Assembly: GCF_004519335.1 (NCBI RefSeq)
Contig: NZ_SOZD01000002.1
Span: forward strand, 248,001 to 312,000
Length of the DNA stretch: 64,000 nt
Source: Jiella endophytica
Lineage (GTDB): Bacteria > Pseudomonadota > Alphaproteobacteria > Rhizobiales > Rhizobiaceae
Reading direction: 5' to 3'
Part shown: positions 25,560-34,670 of the stretch, one piece after another
Position numbering within the stretch: position 1 is the stretch's first letter
Layout of the letters: each line of letters opens with the position of its first letter
The notes under the pieces: model-generated
Databases searched by the model: none
Seen by the model: the letters and a program-made list of their open reading frames with translations, nothing else
What the model was told of the DNA's origin: nothing
Program-made: the position numbers and the translations under genes

Positions 25560-27569
25560 TCATGCTTCGCTCTGGCGTTCCGTGGACCCGGCACAATCCG
25601 GCCAGGCGGCGGCAGTCTGAGCCCTGGTCGGCCCTGAGGCCAGACGTGTTTCGGCGGCCGCCTCCCGCGCGGCCAGCCATTCTTCCAGCGCTTCGAAAGG
25701 CATCGGCCTTGCGTAGTGGTAGCCCTGGAAGAACTCGTATCCGAGCTGGCGGAGGATCGAGACCTGGGAGTCGGTCTCCACCCCTTCCGCAATGCAGACG
25801 ATCTCCATCGAGGTGCAGAGGGCGCGCACCGAGCGAAGCAGATTGCGCCCCGTCTCGCTGTTGCAGCCCGGCATGAAGCTGCGATCGATCTTCACCCGGT
25901 CGATCGGCAGGCGGTGAAGATGGCTGAGGCTCGAATAGCCGGTGCCGAAATCGTCAAGCGCGACATGGCAGCCCAGCGAGCGCAAGAGCCGGATCGAATG
26001 CTCGGCGGCGTTGAAGTCGCGGATCACTGCGGTCTCGGTCACCTCGAAGATCAGGCGCGTCGCGTCGACGCCGGAGCGCTGCACCATGGCGACGATGGCC
26101 AGCATCGTCGGCGGGCTGGTGATGTCGTGGGCCGAAAGATTGAAGGAGAGCTTGATCTCGCCGGGCAGCCGCGCGGCGATCCCCAGTGCCTTCTTCAACA
26201 GGACGAGGGTGAGATCGTGCATCAGGCCCGAGCGCTCGGCGACGGCGATGAAGCTGTCAGGCGGCACGTTGCCGAGGATCGGGCTCGTCCATCGCGCCAG
26301 CGCCTCGACCGCGGCGACGGTGCCGTGCCTGCCATTGACGATCGGCTGCAGGCTGAGATGCATCTCGGCGTCGAGATCGGCCGCGCGCAACGTCGCCTCC
26401 AGCGCCTTGGCGGACATGATCTTGGTCTCGTGGTCCGCCGAATAGACGGTGACGCCGCCGCGATTCGAGGCTTTCGACGTGTAGAGGACGTAGTCGGCCC
26501 GGTCGAACATCGCATGCGGATCGACCACGCCTTCGGTCAGGCTGGCGATACCGCAGGAGGCGCCGATCACCAGTGTCAGATTGTCGATCCGGAAGGGCTC
26601 GGCCATCAGCGCGCAGGTTCGCCTGGCAAGATCGAGGGCCTCGCCGGTGTCGCAGTCGACGAGGAAGGCGAATTCGTCGCCGCCGAGGCGCGCCATCAGG
26701 AGATTGGGACCGGAGACCTCGCGCAGCCGCTCGGCCACCGCCTCCAGCAACCGGTCGCCCACCACATGGCCGTAGGTGTCGTTGACCGGCTTGAAATGGT
26801 CGAGATCGATGACGCCGAGGGCAAGCGGCGAAGCGCTCTTCACGGCCTCGTCGAAGCGCTCGTTCAGCCCGTCGAAGAAGGAGCGCCGGTTCGGCAGGCC
26901 GGTCAGCGCGTCCGTATGGGCCATGCGCAGATTGTCCCGGCTGAGACGTTCGGTGATCCCCTTGGAGGTCACCAGCTGTCTGAAACCGGCGAAGTTGTTG
27001 AGCATCACCTGGATCATCACCGCGGTGACCAGCAGCATGTTCAGGCCGACGGCCTTGAACACCAGATTGCCGGTCCAGAGGTAGTAGATCAGATAGGGCG
27101 TGGTGACGACGACCGTGACCGAGAGCGCCGCCTGCGGAAGGTTGGTGAGGCAGAGAATGCAGCCGATGACGGTGATCGCGATGAAGATCGCCACATGGGC
27201 GTGTTCGTCCGGCCCGCCATAGGAATTGAGCGACAGCGCCCAGCTGACATAGCCGATCGAAAGCAGCGCGGCGAGGAGATGGGTCTTGCGCAGTTCGGCG
27301 CGCGCCGCAGTGGCGTCCCAGACCTTGTGCCGGCGGACGATCCAGACGCCGAGCCGCACCAGCGACGCGGCGACGAGTGCGGAGGGAACGAGGACCGTCA
27401 TCCAGAACGGTGCGAAGCCGTGATGGGTATAGGCCACGGCGAGCGAGTTGACGGCAAGCAGAGCGTAAAGAAGCGGGACCTGTCGATGCAATTCCGCAAA
27501 CTGGGCCAGTACGAGTTCCGGCGCGGCCTCGCGCAGCCCGAACCAGTCGACAAGTTCCCTGGGCTTCAT
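25560..27569 (-). CDS. Membrane GGDEF-EAL cyclic-di-GMP protein
   Basis: 669 residues from the ATG at 27569; the upstream frame to 27638 has no ribosome site or similarity. The N-terminal about 190 residues contain about six membrane helices (LLYALLAVNSLAVAYTHHGF; VLVPSALVAASLVRLGVWIV; ALSVTVVVTTPYLIYYLW). A GGDEF domain follows with an intact RLGGDEF near residue 293, then an EAL domain with AVEALARW near 420 and DDFGTGYSSLSHLHRLPID near 535. Both catalytic signatures are present, so it could make and degrade c-di-GMP. The membrane part probably senses a signal of unknown nature. It stands alone, between cbiX and a divergent TSUP gene. Confidence 0.92.
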   Translation of the reverse strand: MKPRELVDWFGLREAAPELVLAQFAELHRQVPLLYALLAVNSLAVAYTHHGFAPFWMTVLVPSALVAASLVRLGVWIVRRHKVWDATAARAELRKTHLLAALLSIGYVSWALSLNSYGGPDEHAHVAIFIAITVIGCILCLTNLPQAALSVTVVVTTPYLIYYLWTGNLVFKAVGLNMLLVTAVMIQVMLNNFAGFRQLVTSKGITERLSRDNLRMAHTDALTGLPNRRSFFDGLNERFDEAVKSASPLALGVIDLDHFKPVNDTYGHVVGDRLLEAVAERLREVSGPNLLMARLGGDEFAFLVDCDTGEALDLARRTCALMAEPFRIDNLTLVIGASCGIASLTEGVVDPHAMFDRADYVLYTSKASNRGGVTVYSADHETKIMSAKALEATLRAADLDAEMHLSLQPIVNGRHGTVAAVEALARWTSPILGNVPPDSFIAVAERSGLMHDLTLVLLKKALGIAARLPGEIKLSFNLSAHDITSPPTMLAIVAMVQRSGVDATRLIFEVTETAVIRDFNAAEHSIRLLRSLGCHVALDDFGTGYSSLSHLHRLPIDRVKIDRSFMPGCNSETGRNLLRSVRALCTSMEIVCIAEGVETDSQVSILRQLGYEFFQGYHYARPMPFEALEEWLAAREAAAETRLASGPTRAQTAAAWPDCAGSTERQSEA

Positions 27570-27782
27570 CGCTCGCCTCGATACGTCGATCCTAGCCCCC
27601 AGCCATGACACGAAGGAATTAATTTCACGTAGCCGCATGAAAACCAGAAAATATATTCTTCACTTACCTTTAGCTGAGGGTGCAGCCGAAACACCGGCAT
27701 CGCAACGGCCCCGCCGAAGGAGGCTGTTCCGCTCCGAACAAATCGCGTAGAGCGCCAGCGTTTCTCCTCTCGCAGACGGCCC

Positions 27783-28526
27783 ATGACCCTCGACATCGTT
27801 CTCTTTCTCGTCGCCGCGGCCTTCGTCGCCGGCTATGTCGACGCCGTTGCGGGCGGCGGCGGGCTGATCACCATCCCTGCCTTGCTTCTTGCCGGCGTCG
27901 ACCCGCTGACCGCGCTCGGCACCAACAAGGTGCAGTCGCTCTTCGGCTCCGGCTCGGCGACGATTGCCTATGCGGCCAAGGGACATATGAACCTGAAGGA
28001 GCAGGCGCCGGTGGCGGTCCTCTCCTTCCTCGGCGCCGCGCTCGGCGCGCTCGCCGCCCGCATCCTGCCGACGGCGATCCTCGAAAACGGCCTGCCCTTC
28101 CTTCTAATCGCCGTCGCGCTGTTCTTCGCCTTCAAGCCGGGCCTTTCCGACACCGATGCCGAACGGCGCATCTCGCCGGCGGTCTTCGCCTTCACCCTGG
28201 TGCCGCTGATCGGCGCCTATGACGGCCTGTTCGGCCCCGGAACCGGGTCGTTCTTCATGCTCGCCTTCGTGGCGCTGGCTGGATACGGCGTCCTCAAGGC
28301 GACGGCCCACACCAAGCTCCTCAATTTTGCCTCCAACCTCGGCGGCTTCGCGGTGTTCGCCCTTGCCGGCTCGGTGATCTGGAAGATCGGCCTCGCCATG
28401 GGCGTCGCGCAGTTTATCGGCGCGCGGCTCGGCGCGATGACGGCGATGCGCTTCGGCGCGAAGTTCATCCGCCCGCTGCTCGTCGTCGTCTGCCTCGCCC
28501 TCGCCATCAAGCTGCTCTGGCAGTAG
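27783..28526 (+). CDS. TSUP (TauE/SafE) family membrane permease
   Basis: 247 residues with eight or so hydrophobic segments. The opening LFLVAAAFVAGYVDAVAGGG is the hallmark of the TSUP family. GTNKVQSLFGSGSATIAYA and a second repeat, GAYDGLFGPGTGSFFMLAFV, give the internal duplication. Family members move sulfite, sulfonates or other organic anions, and the substrate here is unknown. The position directly before cobQ (30-base gap) could mean co-transcription with cobalamin synthesis, but a role in cobalt or precursor movement would be speculation. The ribosome site before the ATG is weak. Confidence 0.88.
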   Translation: MTLDIVLFLVAAAFVAGYVDAVAGGGGLITIPALLLAGVDPLTALGTNKVQSLFGSGSATIAYAAKGHMNLKEQAPVAVLSFLGAALGALAARILPTAILENGLPFLLIAVALFFAFKPGLSDTDAERRISPAVFAFTLVPLIGAYDGLFGPGTGSFFMLAFVALAGYGVLKATAHTKLLNFASNLGGFAVFALAGSVIWKIGLAMGVAQFIGARLGAMTAMRFGAKFIRPLLVVVCLALAIKLLWQ

Positions 28527-28556
28527 ACCGTACGGGTCGAGACGCGGGGACGGACG

Positions 28557-30041
28557 ATGGCGCGAAAGCCGGCGATCATGCTGCAGGGCACCGGCTCGGA
28601 CGTCGGCAAGTCGGTGCTTGCCGCCGGGCTCTGCCGGCTGATGGCCAATCGCGGCCTCAAGGTGCGGCCCTTCAAGCCGCAGAACATGTCGAACAATGCC
28701 GCCGTCGCGGCGATCCCCGGCACCGGCGAATACGGCGAGATCGGCAGGGCCCAGTGGCTGCAGGCGCTGGCCTGCCGCGTTGCCCCCACCACCGACATGA
28801 ACCCGGTGCTCTTGAAGCCGCAGTCCGACACCGGCAGCCAGATCGTCCTGTCCGGCCGGGTGGCAGGGGCCGCCAAGGGGCGCGAATACCAGGCGCTGAA
28901 GGCGCGGTTTCTCGATACCGTACTTGAGAGCTTCGAGCGGCTGTCGAACGGGGCCGACATCATCGTCGTCGAAGGCGCCGGCTCGGCCGCCGAGATCAAT
29001 CTGCGCCGCAACGACATCGCCAATATGGGCTTTGCGACGGCCGCCCACGTGCCGGTGATCCTCGTCGGCGACATCGATCGCGGCGGCGTCATCGCCTCGA
29101 TCGTCGGCACCCATGCGATCCTGCCGGAGGGCGACCGGGCGATGGTCGCCGGCTATCTGATCAACCGCTTCCGCGGCGATGTCTCGCTGTTCGACGACGG
29201 GCTGGAGGCGATCACCCGCTTCACCGGCTGGGAAAGCCTCGGTGTCGTGCCGCATCTTGCGGCCGCGTCGCGACTGCCGGCGGAGGATTCCGTCGCGCTG
29301 GAGCGGCCCGTTTTGCCCGGGTCAAAGCCGGCGAAGCTCACGGTCGCGGTGCCGATCATCGGCCGGATCGCCAATTTCGACGATCTCGATCCGTTGAAGT
29401 CGGAGCCGGAGGTGGCGGTCGTCTTCGTCAGGCCGGGCGAGAGCATTCCCGCGGCCGCCGGATTGATCGTCCTTCCCGGTTCGAAGTCGACGATCGGCGA
29501 TCTCGGCGTCCTGCGACAGAACGGCTGGGACCGCGACATCGCGGCCCATGTCGCCCGCGGCGGCCATGTCGTCGGGCTTTGCGGCGGCTACCAGATGCTC
29601 GGGCGCGTCGTCCGCGATCCGCTCGGCATCGAGGGCGAGGAGCGCGAGGCGGCGGGCCTCGGCCTGCTCGACGTCGAGACCGTCATGGCGCCGCAAAAGA
29701 CCGTCCGGCCGAGCCGGGCCGAGACGCCGGCCGGGCTGCCTCTCGAAGGCTACGAGATCCATCTCGGCAGGACGGGCGGGCCGGACTGCGCGCGCCCGGT
29801 GGCGTTGCTAGACGGCGAGCCGGACGGAGCGACCTCGCCGGACGGGCGCGTGTCAGGCACCTATCTCCACGGCCTCTTCGGCGCCGACGTGTTTCGCCGG
29901 TCGTTCCTGGAGCGTTTCGGGATTTCAGGAGGGGGAACCGTCTATGCCCGGTCGGTCGATGCGGCGCTCGACGAGATCGCCGCTGCGCTGGAAGAGGTCG
30001 TCGACGTCGCGAGGCTTCTGGCGATCGCCAGGGGACGATGA
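28557..30041 (+). CDS. cobQ: Cobyric acid synthase
   Basis: 494 residues. The N-terminal ATP-binding domain opens with [20 protein letters not shown] and has [12 protein letters not shown] and [18 protein letters not shown]. The C-terminal class-I glutamine amidotransferase-like domain has [12 protein letters not shown] with the nucleophile Cys, and [11 protein letters not shown]-like text ([20 protein letters not shown]). CobQ amidates four carboxylates of adenosylcobyrinate diamide at positions b, d, e and g using glutamine and ATP. It lies on the opposite strand from the other corrin genes, behind the TSUP permease. It converges on the DUF1465 gene with a 24-base gap. Confidence 0.96.
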   Translation: MARKPAIMLQGTGSDVGKSVLAAGLCRLMANRGLKVRPFKPQNMSNNAAVAAIPGTGEYGEIGRAQWLQALACRVAPTTDMNPVLLKPQSDTGSQIVLSGRVAGAAKGREYQALKARFLDTVLESFERLSNGADIIVVEGAGSAAEINLRRNDIANMGFATAAHVPVILVGDIDRGGVIASIVGTHAILPEGDRAMVAGYLINRFRGDVSLFDDGLEAITRFTGWESLGVVPHLAAASRLPAEDSVALERPVLPGSKPAKLTVAVPIIGRIANFDDLDPLKSEPEVAVVFVRPGESIPAAAGLIVLPGSKSTIGDLGVLRQNGWDRDIAAHVARGGHVVGLCGGYQMLGRVVRDPLGIEGEEREAAGLGLLDVETVMAPQKTVRPSRAETPAGLPLEGYEIHLGRTGGPDCARPVALLDGEPDGATSPDGRVSGTYLHGLFGADVFRRSFLERFGISGGGTVYARSVDAALDEIAAALEEVVDVARLLAIARGR

Positions 30042-30065
30042 GCCCGCCCCGGCGGTCTTCTCACG

Positions 30066-30599
30066 TCAGCCGTGGAAGGCGGTCTTCAACAGGTCGATCT
30101 GCTGGCCGACCGGGTTCTTGGTCTCGGTGGACTCCTCGGGGACGGTCGCCGAGCCGTAGATCTCGCGGTCGAGCATGGCGATGCGCCGCTCGAGCTTGAT
30201 CGCCCGCTCGACGAGGTCGCGGAAACGCTCGGGCAGATCCAGATATTGCGGCGAGTCCTTGGCGGTGCCGAGGCCTTCGAGCCTCACCTTCACCTTCTCG
30301 GCCTCAACCTGGCTGCGCGACATGTCGCCCTGGTTGGCGGCGCGCTGCAACAGCAGCCACGAGGCGACCTGCATCAGCCGGGTGGTGAGGCGCATCGATT
30401 CGGCGGCATAGAGCGTCGCGCCCGAGCGGGTCAGCCGCTTGGCCTCTCCCCGCCCCTCGCCGTCGAGATAGGCCGCGGTCTCGTCGACCATCGCCATTCC
30501 CTCGTTGAACAGCGGCTGAAACGAACGGGAGAAAGCCAGGTGCTCGGCGAGCTTGACGGTCCGGTCCTCGTCACGGGAATCTGTCGTCTGGGTAACCAT
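30066..30599 (-). CDS. rcdA: DUF1465 family protein, probable RcdA orthologue
   Basis: 177 residues, almost entirely helical by composition. Core segments such as AEHLAFSRSFQPLFNEGMAM, RLTTRLMQVASWLLLQRAAN and YLDLPERFRDLVERAIKLER mark the DUF1465 family. Caulobacter RcdA, a three-helix adaptor that helps ClpXP degrade CtrA, belongs to this family, to my knowledge. A cell-cycle adaptor role is therefore likely but not proven for this organism. The C terminus (EESTETKNPVGQQIDLLKTA) is a short variable tail, as in RcdA. The ATG at 30599 is the only sensible start. It is monocistronic and convergent with cobQ. Confidence 0.72.
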   Translation of the reverse strand: MVTQTTDSRDEDRTVKLAEHLAFSRSFQPLFNEGMAMVDETAAYLDGEGRGEAKRLTRSGATLYAAESMRLTTRLMQVASWLLLQRAANQGDMSRSQVEAEKVKVRLEGLGTAKDSPQYLDLPERFRDLVERAIKLERRIAMLDREIYGSATVPEESTETKNPVGQQIDLLKTAFHG

Positions 30600-30761
30600 C
30601 GTCGAGCACCAACTCCTGACTGCCTGTCCGAAGAATCACAACGAACGCAAGCTCGTAGCGCCGTCGCCGATGGCAAAGTGCGGCGACTTCGCCGCCAAAG
30701 CAAGCCGGGCCGGTTGCTTTTTCTTAACCTCGGTTAATAGCGCGAAAGGCTGACTAGGGGC

Positions 30762-30789
30762 AAAAAAAAGAGCCGGTGTGAGCGGCTCT
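30762..30789 (-). terminator. Rho-independent terminator on the minus strand
   Basis: Read on the minus strand, AGAGCCG-CTCACAC-CGGCTCT (30789-30769) is a perfect 7-bp stem with a 7-base loop, followed by U residues at 30769-30762. It is the clearest intrinsic terminator in the window. It points away from the plus-strand gene at 30984, and the DUF1465 gene starts beyond it. It therefore belongs to a transcript made within 30790-30980, or it shields the DUF1465 gene from read-through. Confidence 0.85.
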
Positions 30790-30930
30790 CAGGAGTTTCA
30801 ACAGGGAGGCGTCAAACGGTACGGAGAGCCGCGCCGTCTATCCAGCGAACTGGACTGAATTCATTGATACACAAGAAACCTTACCCGGATCTTAACGGGA
30901 GGTTTCCATCGCAAGATTCCCTCTACCTTT
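30762..30930 (-). ncRNA. Candidate small RNA ending in a strong terminator
   Basis: The minus strand between the quinone oxidoreductase start and the DUF1465 gene ends in a perfect 7-bp hairpin followed by eight U residues, with no protein gene upstream to be terminated. Upstream on that strand are two CCTCCC stretches (near 30902 and 30808) and CUCCUGAG just before the hairpin, so single-stranded anti-Shine-Dalgarno segments are possible, as in AbcR-type alphaproteobacterial sRNAs. The 5' end is unknown, and the right boundary given here is an estimate. No sRNA family can be named. Confidence 0.4.
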
Positions 30931-30983
30931 GCCACGGTGGTCCCGGAACTGGACCAGATGATTCGTCAAGGACGGGGAGTGGC

Positions 30984-31991
30984 ATGGTGGCGGAAACGGA
31001 TATGCGCGTGGTGGAGATCGCATCGCCCGGCGGGCCGGAGGCGCTGCGGATCGCCTCGCGGCCGGTGCCGCAGCCGGGCCCGGCCGAGATCCTGATCGAG
31101 GTGGCCGCCGCCGGCGTGAACCGGCCTGACGTAATGCAGCGCCAGGGCCTCTATCCACCGCCGCCCGGCGCGCCGGAATGGCCGGGCCTCGAAGTCGCGG
31201 GCACGGTGGCGGCGCTCGGCGAAGGTGCGACGCAGTTCTCTGTCGGCGACCGGGTCATGGCGCTCGTCGCGGGCGGCGGCTACGCCGACTTCGTCACCGT
31301 CCACGAGGACAATGCCGTGATGGTGCCGCGGGCGCTGAGCCTCGTCGAGGCGGCGGGCTTTCCCGAGACCTTCTTTACCGTCTGGCACAACGTTTTCCAG
31401 CGCGGCGGCCTGACAGCCGGCGAGAACTTCCTCGTCCATGGCGGCACCTCGGGTATCGGCACCACGGCGATCCAGCTCGCCAGCGCTTTCGGCGCGCGGG
31501 CTTTCGCAACGGCCGGCAGCGACGACAAGTGCCGTGCCGCGGAAAAGCTCGGCGCCGACGCCTGCATCAACTACAAGGAGGCGGATTTCGTCGCGGCGCT
31601 GAAGGAGGCGACCGGCGGCCGCGGCATCGACCTGACGCTCGACATGATCGGCGGCGACTATGGGGCCCGCAATGTCGACGTCGCGGCAGAGGACGGGCGG
31701 ATCGTCCAGATCGCCGTGCAGCGGGGCGCCAAGGCCGAATTCAACCTTTTCACCATCATGCGCAAGCGCCTGACGCTCACCGGCTCGACGCTGCGCAACC
31801 GGCCGGTCGCCTTCAAGAAGACGATCGCCGACGAGCTCTCCGCAAAAGTCCTGCCGCTGGTCGAGAACGGTAAGGTCAAGCCGCTGATCGACAGGACCTA
31901 CCCGCTCGACCAGGCGGCCGACGCGCACCGGCACATGGACGATGACCATATCGGCAAGATCGTGCTGGTGACGGGCCGCGGCGAAGGCTGA
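30984..31991 (+). CDS. NAD(P)H quinone oxidoreductase, PIG3/QOR type
   Basis: 335 residues of the zinc-independent medium-chain dehydrogenase family: ILIEVAAAGVNRPDVMQRQG, YPPPPGAPEWPGLEVAGTV, then FLVHGGTSGIGTTAIQLAS as the nucleotide-binding motif and LTGSTLRNRPVAFK near the C terminus, typical of the p53-inducible (PIG3)-like branch. It reduces quinones or similar electrophiles with NADPH. The first in-frame ATG is at 30864, but GGGGAGTGGC lies 4-10 bases before 30984, so that start is used. It is probably monocistronic. The 238 bases after it belong to the trcR promoter region. Confidence 0.9.
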   Translation: MVAETDMRVVEIASPGGPEALRIASRPVPQPGPAEILIEVAAAGVNRPDVMQRQGLYPPPPGAPEWPGLEVAGTVAALGEGATQFSVGDRVMALVAGGGYADFVTVHEDNAVMVPRALSLVEAAGFPETFFTVWHNVFQRGGLTAGENFLVHGGTSGIGTTAIQLASAFGARAFATAGSDDKCRAAEKLGADACINYKEADFVAALKEATGGRGIDLTLDMIGGDYGARNVDVAAEDGRIVQIAVQRGAKAEFNLFTIMRKRLTLTGSTLRNRPVAFKKTIADELSAKVLPLVENGKVKPLIDRTYPLDQAADAHRHMDDDHIGKIVLVTGRGEG

Positions 31992-32125
31992 GCCCCGGAG
32001 CCCGTTGCGTTTTGCACCGCGGCGCCGCATTCGGCGCTGCGGACCGGCCGACCTCCTCGGCAGAGGCTCCGCTCGCAACGGCGAGGAAACCACCGCGTTC
32101 GTCTCAGGGTAGAGCCGGCTTTTCC

Positions 32126-32154
32126 TTGCGCTCGCCGGCCGGACGATTTATATC
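32126..32154 (+). promoter_or_regulatory. Putative promoter of trcR
   Basis: TTGCGC (32126-32131) and TATATC (32149-32154) are spaced by 17 bases, a good sigma-70-type arrangement. They lie about 75 bases before the trcR ATG, which has a strong AGGAGG ribosome site at 32215-32220. Confidence 0.55.
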
Positions 32155-32229
32155 GACCGCAATTCCCGGACATCCTGCGATGATCCACGGCCTCCCCGAG
32201 AGGGGCAGGCGAACAGGAGGATTTTATTC

Positions 32230-32937
32230 ATGGCCCAGCAATTGTTGATGCCCAAGGCGACTGCCGTCTGGCTCGTCGACAACACCTCGCTTTCCTTCGA
32301 GCAGATCGCCGACTTCTGCACGCTGCATCCGCTCGAGGTGAAGGCGATCGCCGACGGCGAATCGGCGCAGGGCATCAAGGGCCTCGATCCGATCATGACC
32401 GGCCAGCTCTCCCGCGACGAGATCGAGCGCGGCGAGAAGGACGAGAAGCACCGGCTGAAGCTCGCGCCGCCGAAGGTCCGCGTGCCGGAATCAAAGCGCA
32501 AGGGCCCGCGCTACACGCCCGTCTCCAAGCGACAGGACCGGCCGAACGCCATCCTCTGGCTGGTGCGCAACCATCCGGAGATGAAGGACGCGCAGATCTC
32601 GCGCCTCGTCGGCACGACCAAGAACACCATCGAGCAGATCCGCGAGCGCACCCACTGGAACTCGGCCAATCTCCAGCCGATGGACCCGGTGACCCTCGGC
32701 CTCTGCTCGCAGATCGACCTCGACCTCGAGGTTGAGAAGGCGACGCGCGGCATGCCGAAGCCCGAGGAACTCGCCGAGGAAGAGCGCCTTCTGTCGGCCG
32801 CGCAGACCCAGAACTGGGCGCCGGCGTCCTCCTCCAGCGCCAGCGAAGAGGACGAGATCGACGAGGCTGCGGTCTTCGCCAAGCTCTCCTCGATGCGCCG
32901 CGAGGAGCCGGAAGAGGACGAAGACGACCGCGGCTGA
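32230..32937 (+). CDS. trcR: DUF1013 family protein, cell-cycle transcriptional regulator TrcR-like
   Basis: 235 residues. The N-terminal about 150 residues are highly characteristic: MAQQLLMPKATAVWLVDNTS, LSFEQIADFCTLHPLEVKAI and ISRLVGTTKNTIEQIRERTH, the last a helix-turn-helix-like segment. The C-terminal tail is acidic and low in complexity (EEDEIDEAA; EEPEEDEDD). Family members are annotated as TrcR cell-cycle regulators in Alphaproteobacteria. DNA binding follows from the family and the predicted motif. It has a strong ribosome site and its own promoter. An RcdA-like gene lies 1.6 kb upstream, which may be coincidence. Confidence 0.88.
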   Translation: MAQQLLMPKATAVWLVDNTSLSFEQIADFCTLHPLEVKAIADGESAQGIKGLDPIMTGQLSRDEIERGEKDEKHRLKLAPPKVRVPESKRKGPRYTPVSKRQDRPNAILWLVRNHPEMKDAQISRLVGTTKNTIEQIRERTHWNSANLQPMDPVTLGLCSQIDLDLEVEKATRGMPKPEELAEEERLLSAAQTQNWAPASSSSASEEDEIDEAAVFAKLSSMRREEPEEDEDDRG

Positions 32938-33004
32938 CGCCGGTCGCTACCCCCCGCAATGGTGCCGGACGCCTAAACATCGTCCGGGCCGGCGCCAGAC
33001 CGGC

Positions 33005-33652
33005 TCAGCCGCCGAACATTCCGTCCCAGGCGGCGACGGCCTTTTCGGCCCGGGCTTTCACCGTCGCGGCATCGTCGCCCGGCCTGAACAGCGACGAGCC
33101 GAGGCCGAAGTGGCGGATCCCCGCCTCGCCATAGGCTGAAAAATCCCGCTCGGAGACGCCGCCCACCGCCCCGACGGGCAGGTCCGGCGGCAGCACGGCG
33201 CAGATCGCTTTGATCCCAGAGGGCCCGAGCACGCTCGCCGGAAAGAACTTCAGCGCCGTCGCGCCGAGGGCGGCCGCCTGCAGCGCCTCGGTGGCGGTGA
33301 AGACGCCGGGCATGGTGACGAGGCTCTGGGCATGGGCCCGGGCGAGCACCGCCGCATCGACATTCGGGCTCACCAGCAGTTCCCCGCCGACATCGGCAAG
33401 ACGGTCCACCGAGGCGACATCGAGAACGGTGCCGGCGCCGATCAACACGTCGTCGGGTGACAGGAGCGCCGCGATCTCGATGGAGCGGAAGGCGTTGGGC
33501 GAATTCAGCGGGATCTCGATCGCCTCGAACCCCGCCTCGATCAGCGCCGAGACGATGGCCTCGCAGTCGTCCGGCACGAGGCCGCGCAGGATGGCGACGA
33601 GGTCGCGCTTCAGTTTCGGCCAGGGACGGCGCGAGAGTGCGTTTTGGCTCAT
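33005..33652 (-). CDS. dgoA: 2-dehydro-3-deoxy-6-phosphogalactonate (KDPGal) aldolase
   Basis: 215 residues of the KDPG/KDPGal aldolase family, a small TIM barrel. LVAILRGLVPDDCEAIVSAL starts the barrel, FEAIEIPLNSPNAF carries the catalytic Glu, LIGAGTVLDVASVDRLADVG the phosphate-side strand, and GATALKFFPASVLGPSGIKA the Schiff-base Lys. IPLNSP rather than the ITLRT of KDPG aldolase favours DgoA. It splits KDPGal into pyruvate and glyceraldehyde-3-phosphate, the last step of the De Ley-Doudoroff galactose route. It is the final gene of the chvE operon. dgoK and dgoD are not in the window. Confidence 0.88.
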   Translation of the reverse strand: MSQNALSRRPWPKLKRDLVAILRGLVPDDCEAIVSALIEAGFEAIEIPLNSPNAFRSIEIAALLSPDDVLIGAGTVLDVASVDRLADVGGELLVSPNVDAAVLARAHAQSLVTMPGVFTATEALQAAALGATALKFFPASVLGPSGIKAICAVLPPDLPVGAVGGVSERDFSAYGEAGIRHFGLGSSLFRPGDDAATVKARAEKAVAAWDGMFGG

Positions 33653-33714
33653 CGTCAGGATTTCCGTGCTGCAGCTGATGCCTTCGTAGCCTCAAGACCA
33701 GGCGGGCGGAAGAC

Positions 33715-34659
33715 TCACGCGCCAGCCGGCGGATCGAAGAAGAACGGCTCGGTGACCTGCCGCCTGCCGAGCAGGAAGGCATCGGCGACATGGCGGAGCG
33801 GCGCCAGATCGACCTCGGAGCCGCCTGCCGCGATCAGCGCGGCGAAGCGGGCATAGAGGCCGTCATATTCGGCTTCGGGCGGCATCGCCTGTTCCTCGCC
33901 GTCGATCCGGAGCACCGCGCCGCCCATCGACAGCTTGAGGACGCCCTGGTCGGTCTCGACGATGATGTCCCAGGTCTGCGGACCGATCTGGCGGAAGTCG
34001 AACGTCGCTTCGACCGAGACATCCTCGGGGCCGGCGAAAACGAGGTCGGCGGCGATCGGCGCCTGGCGGTTTTCCGGGAAGGTCAGCGAGGCGTCCGTCA
34101 GCCAGATCGGGAAAGGCAGGATCTTCGTGACGATCGACAGCGCGTTGATCCCCGGGTCGAAGACGCCGAGACCACCGGCCTCGAAGATCCAGTCCTGTCC
34201 CGGATGCCAGTGACGCACGTCCTCCTTCCAGGTCACCGTCATCTTGCGGATGCGCTTGCCGGCCAGCCAGTCCCGCGCCGGTTCGACACCCGGGGCATGG
34301 CGCGAATGCCAGGTGGCAAACAGCGAGACGCCGTTCGACGCTGCCAGTCCCGCCAGATGCTCGACCTCTGACAGCGTTGCGCCGGGCGGCTTTTCCAGCA
34401 TCACGTGCCTGCCCCTGGCCAGCGCCTCGGCAGCCACCCGGTGCCGGGCCTGCGGCGGCATGCAGAGGGAGACGGCTTCGATCTCCGGCATCGCATCAAG
34501 CATCTCGCCCGTCGAAGCAAAGCTCGCGACGCCCTCCACCCCGGCATTGCGGCTCGCCGCCGCGACGAGGTCGAAGTCGGCCGAGCGGGACAGCGACGGC
34601 AGATGCTGGTCGCGGGCGATCTTGCCGATGCCGACGAGGCCGAGCTTGACGGGTGCCAT
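33715..34659 (-). CDS. Gfo/Idh/MocA family dehydrogenase, probable D-galactose 1-dehydrogenase
   Basis: 314 residues. The N-terminal Rossmann domain begins VKLGLVGIGKIARDQHLPSL. AEALARGRHVMLEKPPGATL carries the EKP motif of the family. The substrate domain contains WKEDVRHWHPGQDWIFEAGG and GVFDPGINALSIVTKILPF, close to bacterial D-galactose/L-arabinose 1-dehydrogenases. It would oxidise galactose to galactonolactone with NAD(P). The assignment rests on that resemblance and on dgoA next door (62-base gap). L-arabinose or fucose remain alternatives. The ATG at 34659 is used, 11 bases after the gguB stop. The upstream in-frame ATG at 34674 overlaps gguB. Confidence 0.78.
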   Translation of the reverse strand: MAPVKLGLVGIGKIARDQHLPSLSRSADFDLVAAASRNAGVEGVASFASTGEMLDAMPEIEAVSLCMPPQARHRVAAEALARGRHVMLEKPPGATLSEVEHLAGLAASNGVSLFATWHSRHAPGVEPARDWLAGKRIRKMTVTWKEDVRHWHPGQDWIFEAGGLGVFDPGINALSIVTKILPFPIWLTDASLTFPENRQAPIAADLVFAGPEDVSVEATFDFRQIGPQTWDIIVETDQGVLKLSMGGAVLRIDGEEQAMPPEAEYDGLYARFAALIAAGGSEVDLAPLRHVADAFLLGRRQVTEPFFFDPPAGA

Positions 34660-34670
34660 GCCTTTGGTCC

